Positions 40,779 through 50,338 of a DNA stretch of 64,000 nt are shown here, one piece after another. Each line of letters begins with the position of its first letter. The stretch's first letter is position 1. The notes under the pieces were generated by a model that did no database searches, was not told the DNA's origin, and saw only the letters and a list, made by a program, of their open reading frames with translations. The translations under genes were made by a program, and so were the position numbers. Source of the DNA: Gammaproteobacteria bacterium CG_4_10_14_0_2_um_filter_38_22 (GTDB lineage: Bacteria; Pseudomonadota; Gammaproteobacteria; Coxiellales; Coxiellaceae); assembly GCA_002793195.1 (NCBI GenBank), contig PFPT01000068.1, positions 1 through 64,000 of the forward strand, read 5' to 3'.

Positions 40779-41813
40779 ATGAATAAGAACGCGTTATTAA
40801 ATAAAACAGTCGAACACATCGATATCACGCAATTTGATGCACGCCCAATCGTAGATGCAATGGACAAAATGTCTTTCAGCTCACGCGATCTTGCACGCGC
40901 AACACAAATATTTAACCGCATGCTCGCTGATAAAACTTGCTCTGTCATTTTAACTATCGCAGGCTCTACTTCAGCTGGTGGCTGCATGCAATTGTATGCT
41001 GATCTGGTGAAGCACAACATGGTTGATGCCATTGTTGCAACGGGTGCTGCCATTGTTGATATGGATTTTTTCGAAGCACTTGGTCATAAACATTATCAAG
41101 CTGCTTCACAGCAAGTAGACGATAATGTATTGCGTGAATTAATGATCGATCGTATCTACGATACTTACATTGATGAAGATGCCTTACAAGATTGCGATAA
41201 AACCATTTTAAAAATCGCAAACAGTTTAGCGCCACGCGCTTATTCTTCTCGTGAATTTATTCATGAGATGGGGAAATATTTATCCGAAGGCAATGCTAAA
41301 AAGAAAAACTCACTGGTGCAATTGGCCTACGAAAAAAACGTACCTATTTTCTGCCCCGCTTTCACTGATTCGTCTGCTGGATTTGGTTTGGTCATGCATC
41401 AAATTCAAAACCCAGAAAAACATATCGCGATCGATTCCATTAAAGATTTTCGCGAATTAACGCAAGTAAAAATTGAAGCGGGTACCACTGGTTTATTAAT
41501 GATTGGTGGCGGCGTTCCCAAAAATTTTGCACAAGATACTGTTGTGTGCGCAGAGATGATCGGCGTGGGCGCAGAGATGCATAAATATGCTATTCAAATT
41601 ACCGTAGCAGATGTACGTGATGGCGCGTGCTCAAGCTCTACTTTAAAAGAAGCTTGCTCATGGGGTAAAGTTGAAACAACAGATGAACAAATGGTTTATG
41701 CAGAAGCCACAACCGTATTGCCTTTGTTAGCAAGCGATGCTTATCATCGCGGCCATTGGAAAACACGTAGCGCAAAAGCCTATGCAAAATTGTTTTCAAC
41801 CGTGACAGCTTAA
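40779..41813 (+). CDS. Deoxyhypusine-synthase-like protein
   Basis: This is a 344-residue member of the deoxyhypusine synthase family. In eukaryotes and archaea the enzyme moves the aminobutyl group of spermidine to a Lys of eIF5A using NAD. Family features here are VKHNMVDAIVATGAAI (about 85), the NAD/spermidine region TTGLLMIGGGVPKNF (about 235) and the catalytic Lys in CSWGKVETTDEQMVYAEATT (shortened CSWGKVETT, about 307). Bacteria lack eIF5A, so a small-molecule acceptor is more likely: homospermidine formation from spermidine or putrescine is one known activity of relatives. Placement between ODC-like and agmatinase genes supports a polyamine role. Confidence 0.88.
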   Translation: MNKNALLNKTVEHIDITQFDARPIVDAMDKMSFSSRDLARATQIFNRMLADKTCSVILTIAGSTSAGGCMQLYADLVKHNMVDAIVATGAAIVDMDFFEALGHKHYQAASQQVDDNVLRELMIDRIYDTYIDEDALQDCDKTILKIANSLAPRAYSSREFIHEMGKYLSEGNAKKKNSLVQLAYEKNVPIFCPAFTDSSAGFGLVMHQIQNPEKHIAIDSIKDFRELTQVKIEAGTTGLLMIGGGVPKNFAQDTVVCAEMIGVGAEMHKYAIQITVADVRDGACSSSTLKEACSWGKVETTDEQMVYAEATTVLPLLASDAYHRGHWKTRSAKAYAKLFSTVTA

Positions 41814-41843
41814 TTTTAAAAATAACATGATTTAATTAACCTT

Positions 41844-41874
41844 AGCGGCGCGATTTATCGCGTCGCTTTTTTTA
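41844..41874 (+). terminator. Intrinsic terminator/attenuator before the agmatinase gene
   Basis: AGCGGCGCG and CGCGTCGCT pair through a G-T wobble (9-10-bp stem, 4-6-nt loop) and are followed by seven T at 41867-41873. The agmatinase ATG starts 15 bp later. It is the second terminator in this cluster placed directly in front of a co-directional gene. Confidence 0.85.
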
Positions 41875-41888
41875 ACAGAGCACTAACC

Positions 41889-42776
41889 ATGAAAATTTTA
41901 CCCTCTGACAAAGCTTTTCTCGGACTCGAACCCGATCATGCTGTTGACTATGCAAACGCAAAGGCCGTCATCATTCCGTTTGGTTTAGAAGCCTCTGTGA
42001 GTTATGGCGGCGGCACATCAAAAGGCCCACAAGCCATGATTGATGCATCGCATCAAGTTGAATTATTTGACGAACATTTTTGGTGTGAGCCGTACAAACA
42101 AATCGGCGTTGTCACACTACCTGAACCTGAAATTAATCCTGTTTTAGAAAAAGCGATTGATCAACTTGAATCTATCGTACAAACCGTATTAGATGATGGC
42201 AAATTTCCATTTACCTTTGGCGGTGAACATTCAATTACACCTGGCACGATTCGCCCTTTCGTAAAAAAATACCCTAATTTAGTCATGTTGCATTTTGATG
42301 CGCACGCGGATTTACGTGATGGTTATGACGGTGAACATTATTCACACGCATCCGCATTACGTCGTTGCTTAGACCACCAAAATGTCGAACTGGTTTCACT
42401 GGGCATTCGCAATATTTCAGAAAGTGAAATTCCATTTTTAGAAGCCAATCGTCATCGCATTCATATTTTCTGGGGAAAAGATAAAGCACGTTGGAATTTA
42501 GAAGACATTTTAAAACCCCTTCATGGTCGCCCAATTTATTTAACTTTTGACGTAGATGGTTTAGACGGCAGCGTCATGTCTGCAACAGGCACGCCTGAAC
42601 CCGGTGGTTTATTTTGGCAAGAAACCATTGATATTATCGAAGCCGCTTCAAAAGTAGGCACAATTGTTGGTGCTGATGTGAATGAGCTTGCACCCAAACC
42701 CAATTTGCATGCGTGCGATTTCTTGGCAGCAAAATTAGCATATAAAATTTTGGCGTTTTCATTCTTAAAAAAATAA
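41889..42776 (+). CDS. speB: Agmatinase-family ureohydrolase
   Basis: This is a 295-residue arginase/agmatinase-fold enzyme that hydrolyses guanidino compounds to urea and an amine. The binuclear Mn ligands are visible in FTFGGEHS (about 113), MLHFDAHADLRDGY (about 137), and FDVDGLDGSVM (about 221); GADVNELAPKPN closes the site. Agmatine to putrescine is the best guess given the polyamine neighbours; guanidinobutyrate or another guanidino substrate is possible. No close promoter is evident and it follows a terminator, so expression may depend on read-through. Confidence 0.88.
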   Translation: MKILPSDKAFLGLEPDHAVDYANAKAVIIPFGLEASVSYGGGTSKGPQAMIDASHQVELFDEHFWCEPYKQIGVVTLPEPEINPVLEKAIDQLESIVQTVLDDGKFPFTFGGEHSITPGTIRPFVKKYPNLVMLHFDAHADLRDGYDGEHYSHASALRRCLDHQNVELVSLGIRNISESEIPFLEANRHRIHIFWGKDKARWNLEDILKPLHGRPIYLTFDVDGLDGSVMSATGTPEPGGLFWQETIDIIEAASKVGTIVGADVNELAPKPNLHACDFLAAKLAYKILAFSFLKK

Positions 42777-42785
42777 TGGCGCTGT

Positions 42786-42808
42786 AATAACTCCAGTTTT
42801 GAGTTATT
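42786..42808. terminator. Hairpin between convergent agmatinase and dnaJ genes
   Basis: AATAACTC and GAGTTATT form a perfect 8-bp stem with a 7-nt loop, 10 bp after the agmatinase stop. No T-run follows, so it may be a weak or factor-assisted stop. The rest of 42777-42986 shows no gene. Confidence 0.4.
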
Positions 42809-42986
42809 AATAGCTCTGCTCCAGTTACTTATATCTCAACGGGTAACTCATTTAACCCATTTACTGATAATGATCAAAATAAGATATACGCATCATCATA
42901 ATTTTCAAAATAATTATGGTGCGCGATTAATAGTGAACAATGAAGAATAGTTAGCCAACGATATATTCGCTGGCGCCATAACAAAA

Positions 42987-44114
42987 TCAATGTTGAAAAA
43001 ATTTTTTAACAGAATCAAACCAGCCCGATGCTTTTGGGCTATGATTTTTTCCTACTTTTAATAATGCATCAAACTCATGCAATTTATTTTTTTGCTCTTC
43101 TGTTAAATTAATGGGTGTTTCTACAATCACGCGACACAATAAATCACCAACGCCACTTGAACGTAATGCTTTCACTCCTTTGCCACGCAAACGAAATTGT
43201 CTTCCGCTTTGTGTTTCCGCTGGAATTTTTAAATTCACATTACCCGATAAAGTAGGCACTTCAATTTCACCCCCCAATGCAACCGTCACCAAAGTCACTG
43301 GGATTTCACAATGTAAATTATTTTGCTCGCGATGAAAAATAGGATGTGCTTTTACATGAATTTGCACATACAAATCACCAGCGGGTGCACCATGCAAACC
43401 AGCTTCACCTTCACCAGACAATCGAATGCGATCACCTGTGTCTACGCCCGCTGGAATTTTGACTGATAATGTTTTTGTTTCACGTATACGGCCTTGCCCA
43501 TGACAAGCATTGCAAGGATCTTTAATAACTTGCCCTGAACCAGCGCACGCACCACACGGTTGCGCTATCGACAAAAATCCATGCTGCATAGCCACTTGAC
43601 CACTACCATGACATTTTGCACAAGTGGTTTTGCTTGTGCCTTTTTTAGCACCTTGTCCATCACAAGACTGACATGAAACTAACGTTGGAATTTTAATTTC
43701 TTTATTAACACCATGCACTGCTTCTTCAAGCGTAATACCAAATTCATAGGCTAAATCTGAACCGCGCTGCGCTTGTGATCGACCACCCCGTCCGCGTGCG
43801 CCGCCAAAAATATCACCAAAAATATCACCAAAAATATCACCCACGTTATCAAAACCGAATCCACCGGAACCCGCGCCAGAACCATTATGCACACCAGCAT
43901 GACCAAACTGATCATATGCAGAACGCTTTTGCGCATCTGATAACACTTCGTAAGCTTCTTTTGCTTCTTTGAATTTATGCTCAGCATCTTGATCACTCGA
44001 ATTACGATCAGGATGATACTTCATTGCTAAACGACGATAGGATTTTTTAATTTCTACTTCACTGGCATTTTTAGCAACACCAAGAATGTCATAGTAATCA
44101 CGCTGGGTAGACAT
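42987..44114 (-). CDS. dnaJ: Chaperone co-factor DnaJ
   Basis: This is a 375-residue type I J-protein. The J-domain carries MKYHPDRN with the HPD triad (residues about 33-35), followed by a Gly/Phe-rich stretch with a short repeated [12 protein letters not shown]. Four zinc-binding CxxCxGxG repeats follow ([32 protein letters not shown]; about 147-220), then the C-terminal substrate domains. It stimulates DnaK ATPase and delivers clients. It lies 79 bp downstream of dnaK, with a strong hairpin in the gap. Confidence 0.98.
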   Translation of the reverse strand: MSTQRDYYDILGVAKNASEVEIKKSYRRLAMKYHPDRNSSDQDAEHKFKEAKEAYEVLSDAQKRSAYDQFGHAGVHNGSGAGSGGFGFDNVGDIFGDIFGDIFGGARGRGGRSQAQRGSDLAYEFGITLEEAVHGVNKEIKIPTLVSCQSCDGQGAKKGTSKTTCAKCHGSGQVAMQHGFLSIAQPCGACAGSGQVIKDPCNACHGQGRIRETKTLSVKIPAGVDTGDRIRLSGEGEAGLHGAPAGDLYVQIHVKAHPIFHREQNNLHCEIPVTLVTVALGGEIEVPTLSGNVNLKIPAETQSGRQFRLRGKGVKALRSSGVGDLLCRVIVETPINLTEEQKNKLHEFDALLKVGKNHSPKASGWFDSVKKFFQH

Positions 44115-44147
44115 GGAGAAAGTCCAAATTGGTTGTATCTTAAGATA

Positions 44148-44178
44148 TATCTGAGACCAGTCAAACTGATCTCAGATA
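44148..44178 (-). terminator. Strong hairpin between dnaK and dnaJ
   Basis: TATCTGAGA and TCTCAGATA form a perfect 9-bp stem; after one mismatch an inner CAGT/ACTG adds four pairs around a 3-nt loop. No T-run follows in the minus-strand direction, so it may act as a processing or stability element that sets the dnaK:dnaJ ratio rather than as a full terminator. Confidence 0.6.
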
Positions 44179-44193
44179 ACGCATCCTGAAATT

Positions 44194-46134
44194 TTATTTA
44201 TCTTTATCTTTCACTTCTTCAAATTCAGCATCAACAACACCATCCTCTTTTTTAGATTGGTCTTGATTTGCTTGTTGCGAAGCATCTGCTGAAGCATTCG
44301 CATCACCGGCTTGTTGTGCGTATGCTTTTTCAGCTATTTTTCCAGACAATTCAGTTAACTCTTTTGTTTTTGCTTCCAGCAGCTCTTTATTATCACCTTT
44401 AATTAACGTTTTTAATTCGCTGATAACAGGTTCAATTTTTGCTCTTTCTTCGCTAGTCACTTTTTCACCCAAATCTTTCATGGATTTTTCCGTTGCATGC
44501 ACCAACGAATCTGCCTGATTACGTGCAGTCACTAACTCATGAAACTGCTTGTCTTTTTCTTTATTTTCTTCTGCATCTTTCACCATGTTTTCTACTTCTG
44601 CATCAGATAAACCACTTGATGCTTTGATCACAATGGATTGCTCTTTATTCGTTGCTTTATCTTTTGCTGAAACATGCAAAATACCATTCGCATCAATATC
44701 AAATGTCACTTCAATTTGTGGCACGCCACGTGGTGCTGGCGGAATATCAGACAAATCAAAACGGCCTAGTGATTTATTGCCTGACGCCACTTCGCGCTCA
44801 CCTTGCAATACATGCACAGTGACCGCTGTTTGACTATCATCTGCCGTTGAAAATACTTGTGATGTTTTAGTTGGAATGGTTGTATTTTTTTGAATGAGTT
44901 TCGTCATCACACCACCCATCGTTTCAATACCCAATGACAATGGCGTTACGTCTAACAATAAAACATCTTTCACATCACCAGACAACACAGCACCTTGAAT
45001 AGCCGCGCCCACTGCAACTGCTTCATCTGGATTCACATCATGACGCGCATCTTTGCCAAAATATTTTTTCACCGCTTCTTGCACTTTAGGCATACGGGTT
45101 TGACCACCGACCAAAATCACGTCAGAAATATCAGATAACTGCAAACCAGAGTCTTTCATTGCAATTTTGCAAGGTTCAATAGAGCGCTCAATCAAAGCAT
45201 CAACCAGAGATTCTAGTTTTGCACGTGTTAAACGAATATTTAAATGTTTTGGACCAGATGCATCTGCTGTAATGTAAGGCAAATTCACATCGGTTTGTTG
45301 CGAAGCAGATAATTCAATTTTTGCTTTTTCTGCTGCTTCTTTTAAACGTTGCAATGCGAGCGGATCTTTATGTAAATCCATTCCTGATTCTTTTTTAAAT
45401 TCTTCTACTAAATACTCAATAATGCGAGCATCAAAATCTTCACCACCTAAAAAGGTATCACCATTTGTAGCCAATACTTCAAATTGGTGTTCACCGTCCA
45501 CATCTGCAATTTCGATGATAGAAATATCAAATGTACCACCACCTAAATCATATACTGCAATTTTACGATCACCTGTTTGTTTATCCAAACCAAATGCCAA
45601 TGCAGCAGCGGTTGGTTCATTGATAATCCGTTTTACTTCCAAACCAGCAATTTTTCCAGCATCTTTTGTTGCTTGGCGCTGAGAATCATTAAAATAAGCT
45701 GGAACAGTGATCACCGCTTCAGTGACAGGATGACCCAAATAATCTTCAGCCGTTTTTTTCATTTTCATTAATACTTGCGCAGAAATTTGTGGTGGTGCTT
45801 TTTTATCGCCGGCTGCTTCAACCCAAGCATCACCATTGTCTGCTGCCAAAATTTTATAAGGCACCATTTTAATATCTTTTTGCACCATCTCATCTTTAAA
45901 TTTGCGACCGATCAGTCGTTTAATACCATAAAATGTTTCTAATGGATTAGTCACTGCTTGACGTTTTGCAGATGCGCCAACCAACACTTGGCCGTCTTTT
46001 GTGTAAGCAATAATGGAGGGCGTTGTGCGCGCACCTTCTGCATTCTCAATAACGCGTGGTTTACCGCCTTCCATGACAGCCACACAAGAATTTGTTGTGC
46101 CTAAATCAATACCGATAATTTTACTAGTGCTCAT
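44194..46134 (-). CDS. dnaK: Hsp70 chaperone DnaK
   Basis: This is a 646-residue Hsp70. The ATPase domain shows [16 protein letters not shown] at the N-terminus, [15 protein letters not shown] (about 150), [15 protein letters not shown] (about 196) and [13 protein letters not shown] (about 337). The linker [13 protein letters not shown] leads to the substrate-binding domain and a helical lid ending in an acidic EEVKDKDK-type tail. A sigma-32-type promoter overlaps the end of grpE just upstream. Confidence 0.98.
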   Translation of the reverse strand: MSTSKIIGIDLGTTNSCVAVMEGGKPRVIENAEGARTTPSIIAYTKDGQVLVGASAKRQAVTNPLETFYGIKRLIGRKFKDEMVQKDIKMVPYKILAADNGDAWVEAAGDKKAPPQISAQVLMKMKKTAEDYLGHPVTEAVITVPAYFNDSQRQATKDAGKIAGLEVKRIINEPTAAALAFGLDKQTGDRKIAVYDLGGGTFDISIIEIADVDGEHQFEVLATNGDTFLGGEDFDARIIEYLVEEFKKESGMDLHKDPLALQRLKEAAEKAKIELSASQQTDVNLPYITADASGPKHLNIRLTRAKLESLVDALIERSIEPCKIAMKDSGLQLSDISDVILVGGQTRMPKVQEAVKKYFGKDARHDVNPDEAVAVGAAIQGAVLSGDVKDVLLLDVTPLSLGIETMGGVMTKLIQKNTTIPTKTSQVFSTADDSQTAVTVHVLQGEREVASGNKSLGRFDLSDIPPAPRGVPQIEVTFDIDANGILHVSAKDKATNKEQSIVIKASSGLSDAEVENMVKDAEENKEKDKQFHELVTARNQADSLVHATEKSMKDLGEKVTSEERAKIEPVISELKTLIKGDNKELLEAKTKELTELSGKIAEKAYAQQAGDANASADASQQANQDQSKKEDGVVDAEFEEVKDKDK

Positions 46135-46172
46135 TAAAGTATTCCTCTTTGATAAAAAATTTGTTAGTGCTT

Positions 46173-46201
46173 AATTGGGGACGATGCTTTCATTTTTCAA
46201 G
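46173..46201 (-). promoter_or_regulatory. Sigma-32-type heat-shock promoter for dnaK
   Basis: On the minus strand the -35 is CTTGAA (46196-46201), then 15 bp, then CCCCAATT (46173-46180). The sigma-32 consensus is CTTGAA-N13-15-CCCCATNT, with one mismatch here. The -35 overlaps the grpE stop codon, and the dnaK ATG is about 38 bp downstream. Confidence 0.7.
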
Positions 46202-46805
46202 CCGCAACAATGACCATTGCCGCGCGAATGACGCGACCGTGCAACGCATATCCTTTTTGCAGCACTTGCAATACTGTATTTTGGGTTGCCTTTGGTTCAG
46301 AACGCATCGACATTGCTTCTTGCTGTGTCGGATCAAACACGTCGCCGATTTTGGGATCAATCACTAAAACACCATTTTTTTCAAGCATTTTATTCAATAG
46401 ATCCAACGTTAATTCCATGCCTTCACGCATTGATTTTGCTTGAGAATCACCTGATGATGTATTCTCCAAACCATGCACCAAGCTATCAACAATAGGCAAT
46501 AATTCTGAAATCACACGCTCAGAGCCAAATTTACGCGCTTTAGCAACTTCTTGCTCTAATCGACGCAAGCTATTGGCTAATTCTGCCTGCGCACGCGCCG
46601 CTTGATCTCTATAAGTCTCAATTTGTTTTTCTAATAAATTAATCTTGTCTTTTGATACACTTGAGGATGATTCATCATCTAACAAATTATCATTTTCAAC
46701 GGAATCTTGAGGTCGCGTCTCCTCATCTTGTGATGTATTTTCTGCCATCTCGCGCCATTTGTCTTTGACGCTAGCTTCTTCTTTTTTGTCATTTTTTTGA
46801 CTCAT
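46197..46805 (-). CDS. grpE: Nucleotide exchange factor GrpE
   Basis: This is a 202-residue GrpE. An acidic, disordered N-terminus of about 60 residues is followed by a long coiled coil (INLLEKQIETYRDQAARAQAE), then the beta domain ending GYALHGRVIRAAMVIVA. It releases ADP from DnaK and works as a thermosensor. The ATG at 46805 has GGGGAGAG upstream; an in-frame start nine codons earlier lacks this. It is first in grpE-dnaK-dnaJ, preceded by its own sigma-32-type promoter. Confidence 0.97.
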   Translation of the reverse strand: MSQKNDKKEEASVKDKWREMAENTSQDEETRPQDSVENDNLLDDESSSSVSKDKINLLEKQIETYRDQAARAQAELANSLRRLEQEVAKARKFGSERVISELLPIVDSLVHGLENTSSGDSQAKSMREGMELTLDLLNKMLEKNGVLVIDPKIGDVFDPTQQEAMSMRSEPKATQNTVLQVLQKGYALHGRVIRAAMVIVAA

Positions 46806-46837
46806 GTGCACTCTCCCCCTATCATGATGCAATCAAT

Positions 46838-46865
46838 ATATGAGGGTATCTTGCAAAAATTCAAG
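46838..46865 (-). promoter_or_regulatory. Sigma-32-type heat-shock promoter for grpE
   Basis: On the minus strand the -35 is CTTGAA (46860-46865), then 14 bp, then CCTCATAT (46838-46845), one mismatch from CCCCATNT. The grpE ATG lies about 33 bp downstream. The -35 is only 8 bp from the start of the divergent elyC gene. Confidence 0.78.
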
Positions 46866-46873
46866 GACATTCG

Positions 46874-47647
46874 ATGACATTCTTTTTGAAAAAACTAATA
46901 TCTGCTTTTTTATTGCCTCTTCCTTTTGGATTATTCTGGATTGCACTGGGCATTGCCTTGCTAATAGGTCATCGCGCCGCACGTTTTCGCACTGCCAGTT
47001 TTATCATTGGTTTTTTTACTATTATGTTATTTGCATTCAATCCCATCTCTAACTGCTTGCTCAACTCATTACAATCTCGTTATACACCACTCATGACAAT
47101 ACCCAATGGCGTAACACAAGTGGTGGTTCTTGGTGGTGGCGTAAGCGGTGGAAAAAATTACCCACCCAACTTAACACTAAATTCTGCATCACTTTCACGT
47201 TTGGTTGAGGGTATACGTTTATTAAAAGTATTAGAAACAACCCACCCTAAAGCACAGCTTATTTTATCAGGTGGGCGCGTATTTCGCTCACCTGCTGTTG
47301 CAGGAACAATGAGAAACACGGCCGTAATGTTAGGCGTTAACCGAAAAAACACCGTATTGGAAGATGGCTCACAAGATACACGCCAAGAAGCCTTGTTTTT
47401 ACAAAAAACACTGGGGGGAAATCCATTCCTGTTAGTGACATCTGCTTATCATATGCCACGCGCAATGGATTTATTTCAAGATCTCGGCATGCATCCTATC
47501 GCCGCACCAACACAATATATCCGCTCTCAGCATGACTCCCTATTGTGGTACATTCCAAATGCCAATAGCGTGGTGGTCAGCGATATCGCCATACATGAAT
47601 ACTTAGGGTTGCTATGGGCGCGCATACGCGGATATATCAAAAAATAA
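46874..47647 (+). CDS. elyC: Envelope biogenesis factor ElyC (YdcF/DUF218 family)
   Basis: This is a 257-residue inner-membrane protein with two N-terminal membrane helices (about 8-30 and 40-58) and a DUF218 domain in the periplasm. Motifs are VVVLGGGVSGG, LILSGGRVFRSPAVAG, EDGSQDTRQEALF and LLVTSAYHMPRAMDLF. Length and N-terminus match E. coli ElyC, which supports peptidoglycan/lipid carrier metabolism; SanA or plain YdcF is a less likely label. It starts within 10 bp of the divergent grpE promoter. Confidence 0.8.
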   Translation: MTFFLKKLISAFLLPLPFGLFWIALGIALLIGHRAARFRTASFIIGFFTIMLFAFNPISNCLLNSLQSRYTPLMTIPNGVTQVVVLGGGVSGGKNYPPNLTLNSASLSRLVEGIRLLKVLETTHPKAQLILSGGRVFRSPAVAGTMRNTAVMLGVNRKNTVLEDGSQDTRQEALFLQKTLGGNPFLLVTSAYHMPRAMDLFQDLGMHPIAAPTQYIRSQHDSLLWYIPNANSVVVSDIAIHEYLGLLWARIRGYIKK

Positions 47648-47754
47648 AATAATGCTAAAGTGATGTCATCATTAACCGTAAAACGTTAAATAAAAAGGTT
47701 GATCTTAACGATGCGAGCCCCTCATTTTTTTCAGTTAACTGACAATGGACAATC

Positions 47755-48621
47755 ATGACAAATAAATCATTCAAACACATTGCACTCATCAGCCGCCAAG
47801 GAAAAAACACAGCAGACACCGTTAATGCAGTAAAAAATTACTTACTCAAAAAAAAATTAACCGTCTACATTGAAGAAAAAACAGCAGGCATGCTATCAAA
47901 AAATACACTACCTACTTTTTCTGAAACCCATTTACCCAAAAAAGTGGATTTAATGATCGTGATTGGTGGCGATGGCAGCTTACTTAATGCCGCGCACTGT
48001 GCACTACCTTATCATTTGCCTGTGCTAGGCATTAATCGCGGACGTCTCGGATTTTTAACCGATATCCACCCCAATGAATTATCCAAAATCGGCGCCGTAC
48101 TGTCTGGCAAATACTTAACTGAAAAACGATTTTTACTCACAGCAAAAAATGGAAAAAAACCATTAGGTATTGCATTAAATGATGTTGTTTTATTACCTGG
48201 CGATGCACAATTAATTGAATTTGAAATTCGCATCAATGACCAATTTGTTTGTCATCAACGCGCCGATGGATTAATTGTATCAACACCAACTGGTTCCACT
48301 GCGTATGCTTTATCGGGTGGCGGTCCAATTTTACATCCTAAATTAAATGCCATCGTGTTAGTGCCTATGTTTCCACACACGTTAAGCAGTCGCCCTATTG
48401 TTGTCCAAGACACTGCAAAAATTGAAATACGTGTTCGGAATCACAATGCATCACATGCCGATATCAGTTGTGACGGTCAACATCGCATCAGTATCGACCC
48501 CAATGATTGCATCACCATCACCAAACACAAAAAACAATTGCAACTCATTCACCCTGAAAATTACGAGTATTTTGCAACATTACGCGAAAAATTAGGTTGG
48601 CAATCACGCATACCCAAATGA
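47755..48621 (+). CDS. nadK: NAD kinase
   Basis: This is a 288-residue ATP-dependent NAD kinase making NADP. GGDGSLLNAAH carries the catalytic GGDG (about residue 67). Others are GINRGRLGFLTDI (about 86), the adenine-binding NDVVLLPGDAQLIEFEI region, and TPTGSTAYALSGGGPI (about 180). The gap to recN is 30 bp, so nadK-recN is probably an operon; the same pairing is common in proteobacteria. Confidence 0.97.
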   Translation: MTNKSFKHIALISRQGKNTADTVNAVKNYLLKKKLTVYIEEKTAGMLSKNTLPTFSETHLPKKVDLMIVIGGDGSLLNAAHCALPYHLPVLGINRGRLGFLTDIHPNELSKIGAVLSGKYLTEKRFLLTAKNGKKPLGIALNDVVLLPGDAQLIEFEIRINDQFVCHQRADGLIVSTPTGSTAYALSGGGPILHPKLNAIVLVPMFPHTLSSRPIVVQDTAKIEIRVRNHNASHADISCDGQHRISIDPNDCITITKHKKQLQLIHPENYEYFATLREKLGWQSRIPK

Positions 48622-48651
48622 GGTTGCACTACCCAAGTTAAGGAAAAGTAA

Positions 48652-50319
48652 ATGCTCACCCATATTCACATTCGAAATTTTATTATTGTTAAATCCTTAT
48701 CACTCGATTTTCAAGATGGTTTGCATGTACTAACCGGTGAAACGGGTGCTGGCAAATCCATTTGGATTGATGCCATTGAAATTGGATTGGGCGGCAGAGC
48801 AGATGCCAATCTCATTTATCCAGGTGAAAAAAATGCGGATATCACGTTATGTTTTGATCTCGCCAATCAACCTGCTGCAAAACAATTTTTAATATCACAT
48901 GACTTACCCAGTGAGGACGAATGCATTATTCGTCGCGTAATCGATCAAAACAAACCTTCTCGCACCACACTCAATGGGATTCCTATTCCGCAGCAATTGG
49001 TTCGTCAGTTTTCAGAAATAATTTTATGCATTCACGGACAACACCAACATCAACGCTTATTAAAATCTGATGAACAACGTGACTTGCTCGATCATTACGC
49101 TGAAAATGCATCGCTTTTATTAGACATCCAAACACACTACGCAGAATGGAAAGCACGAGATCGCGACATACAAACACTGAAAAATAACTTACAAAATAAA
49201 TCATCTGATTTAACTTTATGGCAATATCAACATGATGAGCTGCAAACATTGCAGCTGCAAGAAAATGAATACGAACAGTTATTTTCACAATATCAACAAT
49301 TACATCATGGAAAACAATTTGCGGTTACATTAAATGAAGCTTTATCCCTCATTGATCATGATGAAAACCCTTCTGCCAATGCGCTGGCACAAAACGCACT
49401 ACAACATTTAAACGCCATTGGCCTTGACGACCCTAAACTAGAAAACATCCGTTCTTTACTCCAAACCGCTGCAATTCACTTAGAAGAAGCATCTGATGCC
49501 TTGCAACAATATTGTTATGATCTGGATTTTGGTGGTGATCGATTACTAGAAATTGAACAACGGCTTGCCACATTACAAGATGCTGCACGCAAACACCATG
49601 TTGATCCCAGCGAACTACACACCATTGCTAATTCTTTACAACAAAAAATAGAACAGCTTGAACAAGCAGATCAAACAATCTCACAACTGGAAACCGCACA
49701 AAATAAAACAGCCGCGCAATATCAAGTAATCGCAAAAACGCTATCATCGCGACGGGTAAAAGCAGCAAAAAAATTAAGCGCTGAAATTACAGCACAAATG
49801 CAAACACTGGGTATGCAAGGTGGATTTTTTGATATTCAATTACCAAAAAAAGCAATCGAAGTGGACATGAATGGCAATGAAAATGTGCATTTTGTCATTG
49901 CAACCAATCCAGGACAATCACCACATAATTTATCAGACATTGTATCTGGTGGTGAATTATCACGTCTCAGTCTGATCATTCAAATGCTAACAGCAGAGAA
50001 AAAAAACACCCCTACGCTCATTTTTGATGAAGTGGATGTGGGCATTGGTGGAAAAACAGCAGAATGGGTTGGCAAATTATTACGTGAACTCAGTAAAAAA
50101 GCGCAAGTATTATGCGTAACTCACTTGCCACAAGTGGCTGCAAACGGGCATCATCACTTCAAGGCAGAAAAAGTATCTGAAGGAAGCCATACCACAACCC
50201 GGATTAGTTTGTTGAGCAAAGCAGCACAAACGAATGAGTTAGCACGCATGCTCAGCGGCGCAACGATTACCGAAAAAAGCATTTCACACGCCAAGGAATT
50301 GCTGACTTTATTACAATAA
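48652..50319 (+). CDS. recN: DNA repair protein RecN
   Basis: This is a 555-residue SMC-like ATPase for double-strand-break repair. Walker A is LTGETGAGKSIWIDAIEIGL (about 28-47). The ABC signature is IVSGGELSRLSL (about 435) and Walker B is LIFDEVDVGIGG (about 460), with a coiled-coil middle. No LexA box (CTG-N10-CAG) was seen in the short gap to nadK, so the usual direct SOS control is not evident. It is followed by two non-house-keeping genes with tiny gaps (19 and 10 bp). Confidence 0.96.
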   Translation: MLTHIHIRNFIIVKSLSLDFQDGLHVLTGETGAGKSIWIDAIEIGLGGRADANLIYPGEKNADITLCFDLANQPAAKQFLISHDLPSEDECIIRRVIDQNKPSRTTLNGIPIPQQLVRQFSEIILCIHGQHQHQRLLKSDEQRDLLDHYAENASLLLDIQTHYAEWKARDRDIQTLKNNLQNKSSDLTLWQYQHDELQTLQLQENEYEQLFSQYQQLHHGKQFAVTLNEALSLIDHDENPSANALAQNALQHLNAIGLDDPKLENIRSLLQTAAIHLEEASDALQQYCYDLDFGGDRLLEIEQRLATLQDAARKHHVDPSELHTIANSLQQKIEQLEQADQTISQLETAQNKTAAQYQVIAKTLSSRRVKAAKKLSAEITAQMQTLGMQGGFFDIQLPKKAIEVDMNGNENVHFVIATNPGQSPHNLSDIVSGGELSRLSLIIQMLTAEKKNTPTLIFDEVDVGIGGKTAEWVGKLLRELSKKAQVLCVTHLPQVAANGHHHFKAEKVSEGSHTTTRISLLSKAAQTNELARMLSGATITEKSISHAKELLTLLQ

Positions 50320-50338
50320 ATAACCATGAGGATTTTTT

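Noticed and set aside
43790-43850. Short tandem repeat in dnaJ ([12 protein letters not shown])
   Set aside because: It is part of the normal Gly/Phe-rich region of DnaJ and needs no separate explanation.
48622-48651. LexA box in front of recN
   Set aside because: The 30-bp gap holds no CTG-N10-CAG match; the SOS link known for recN in E. coli cannot be supported here.
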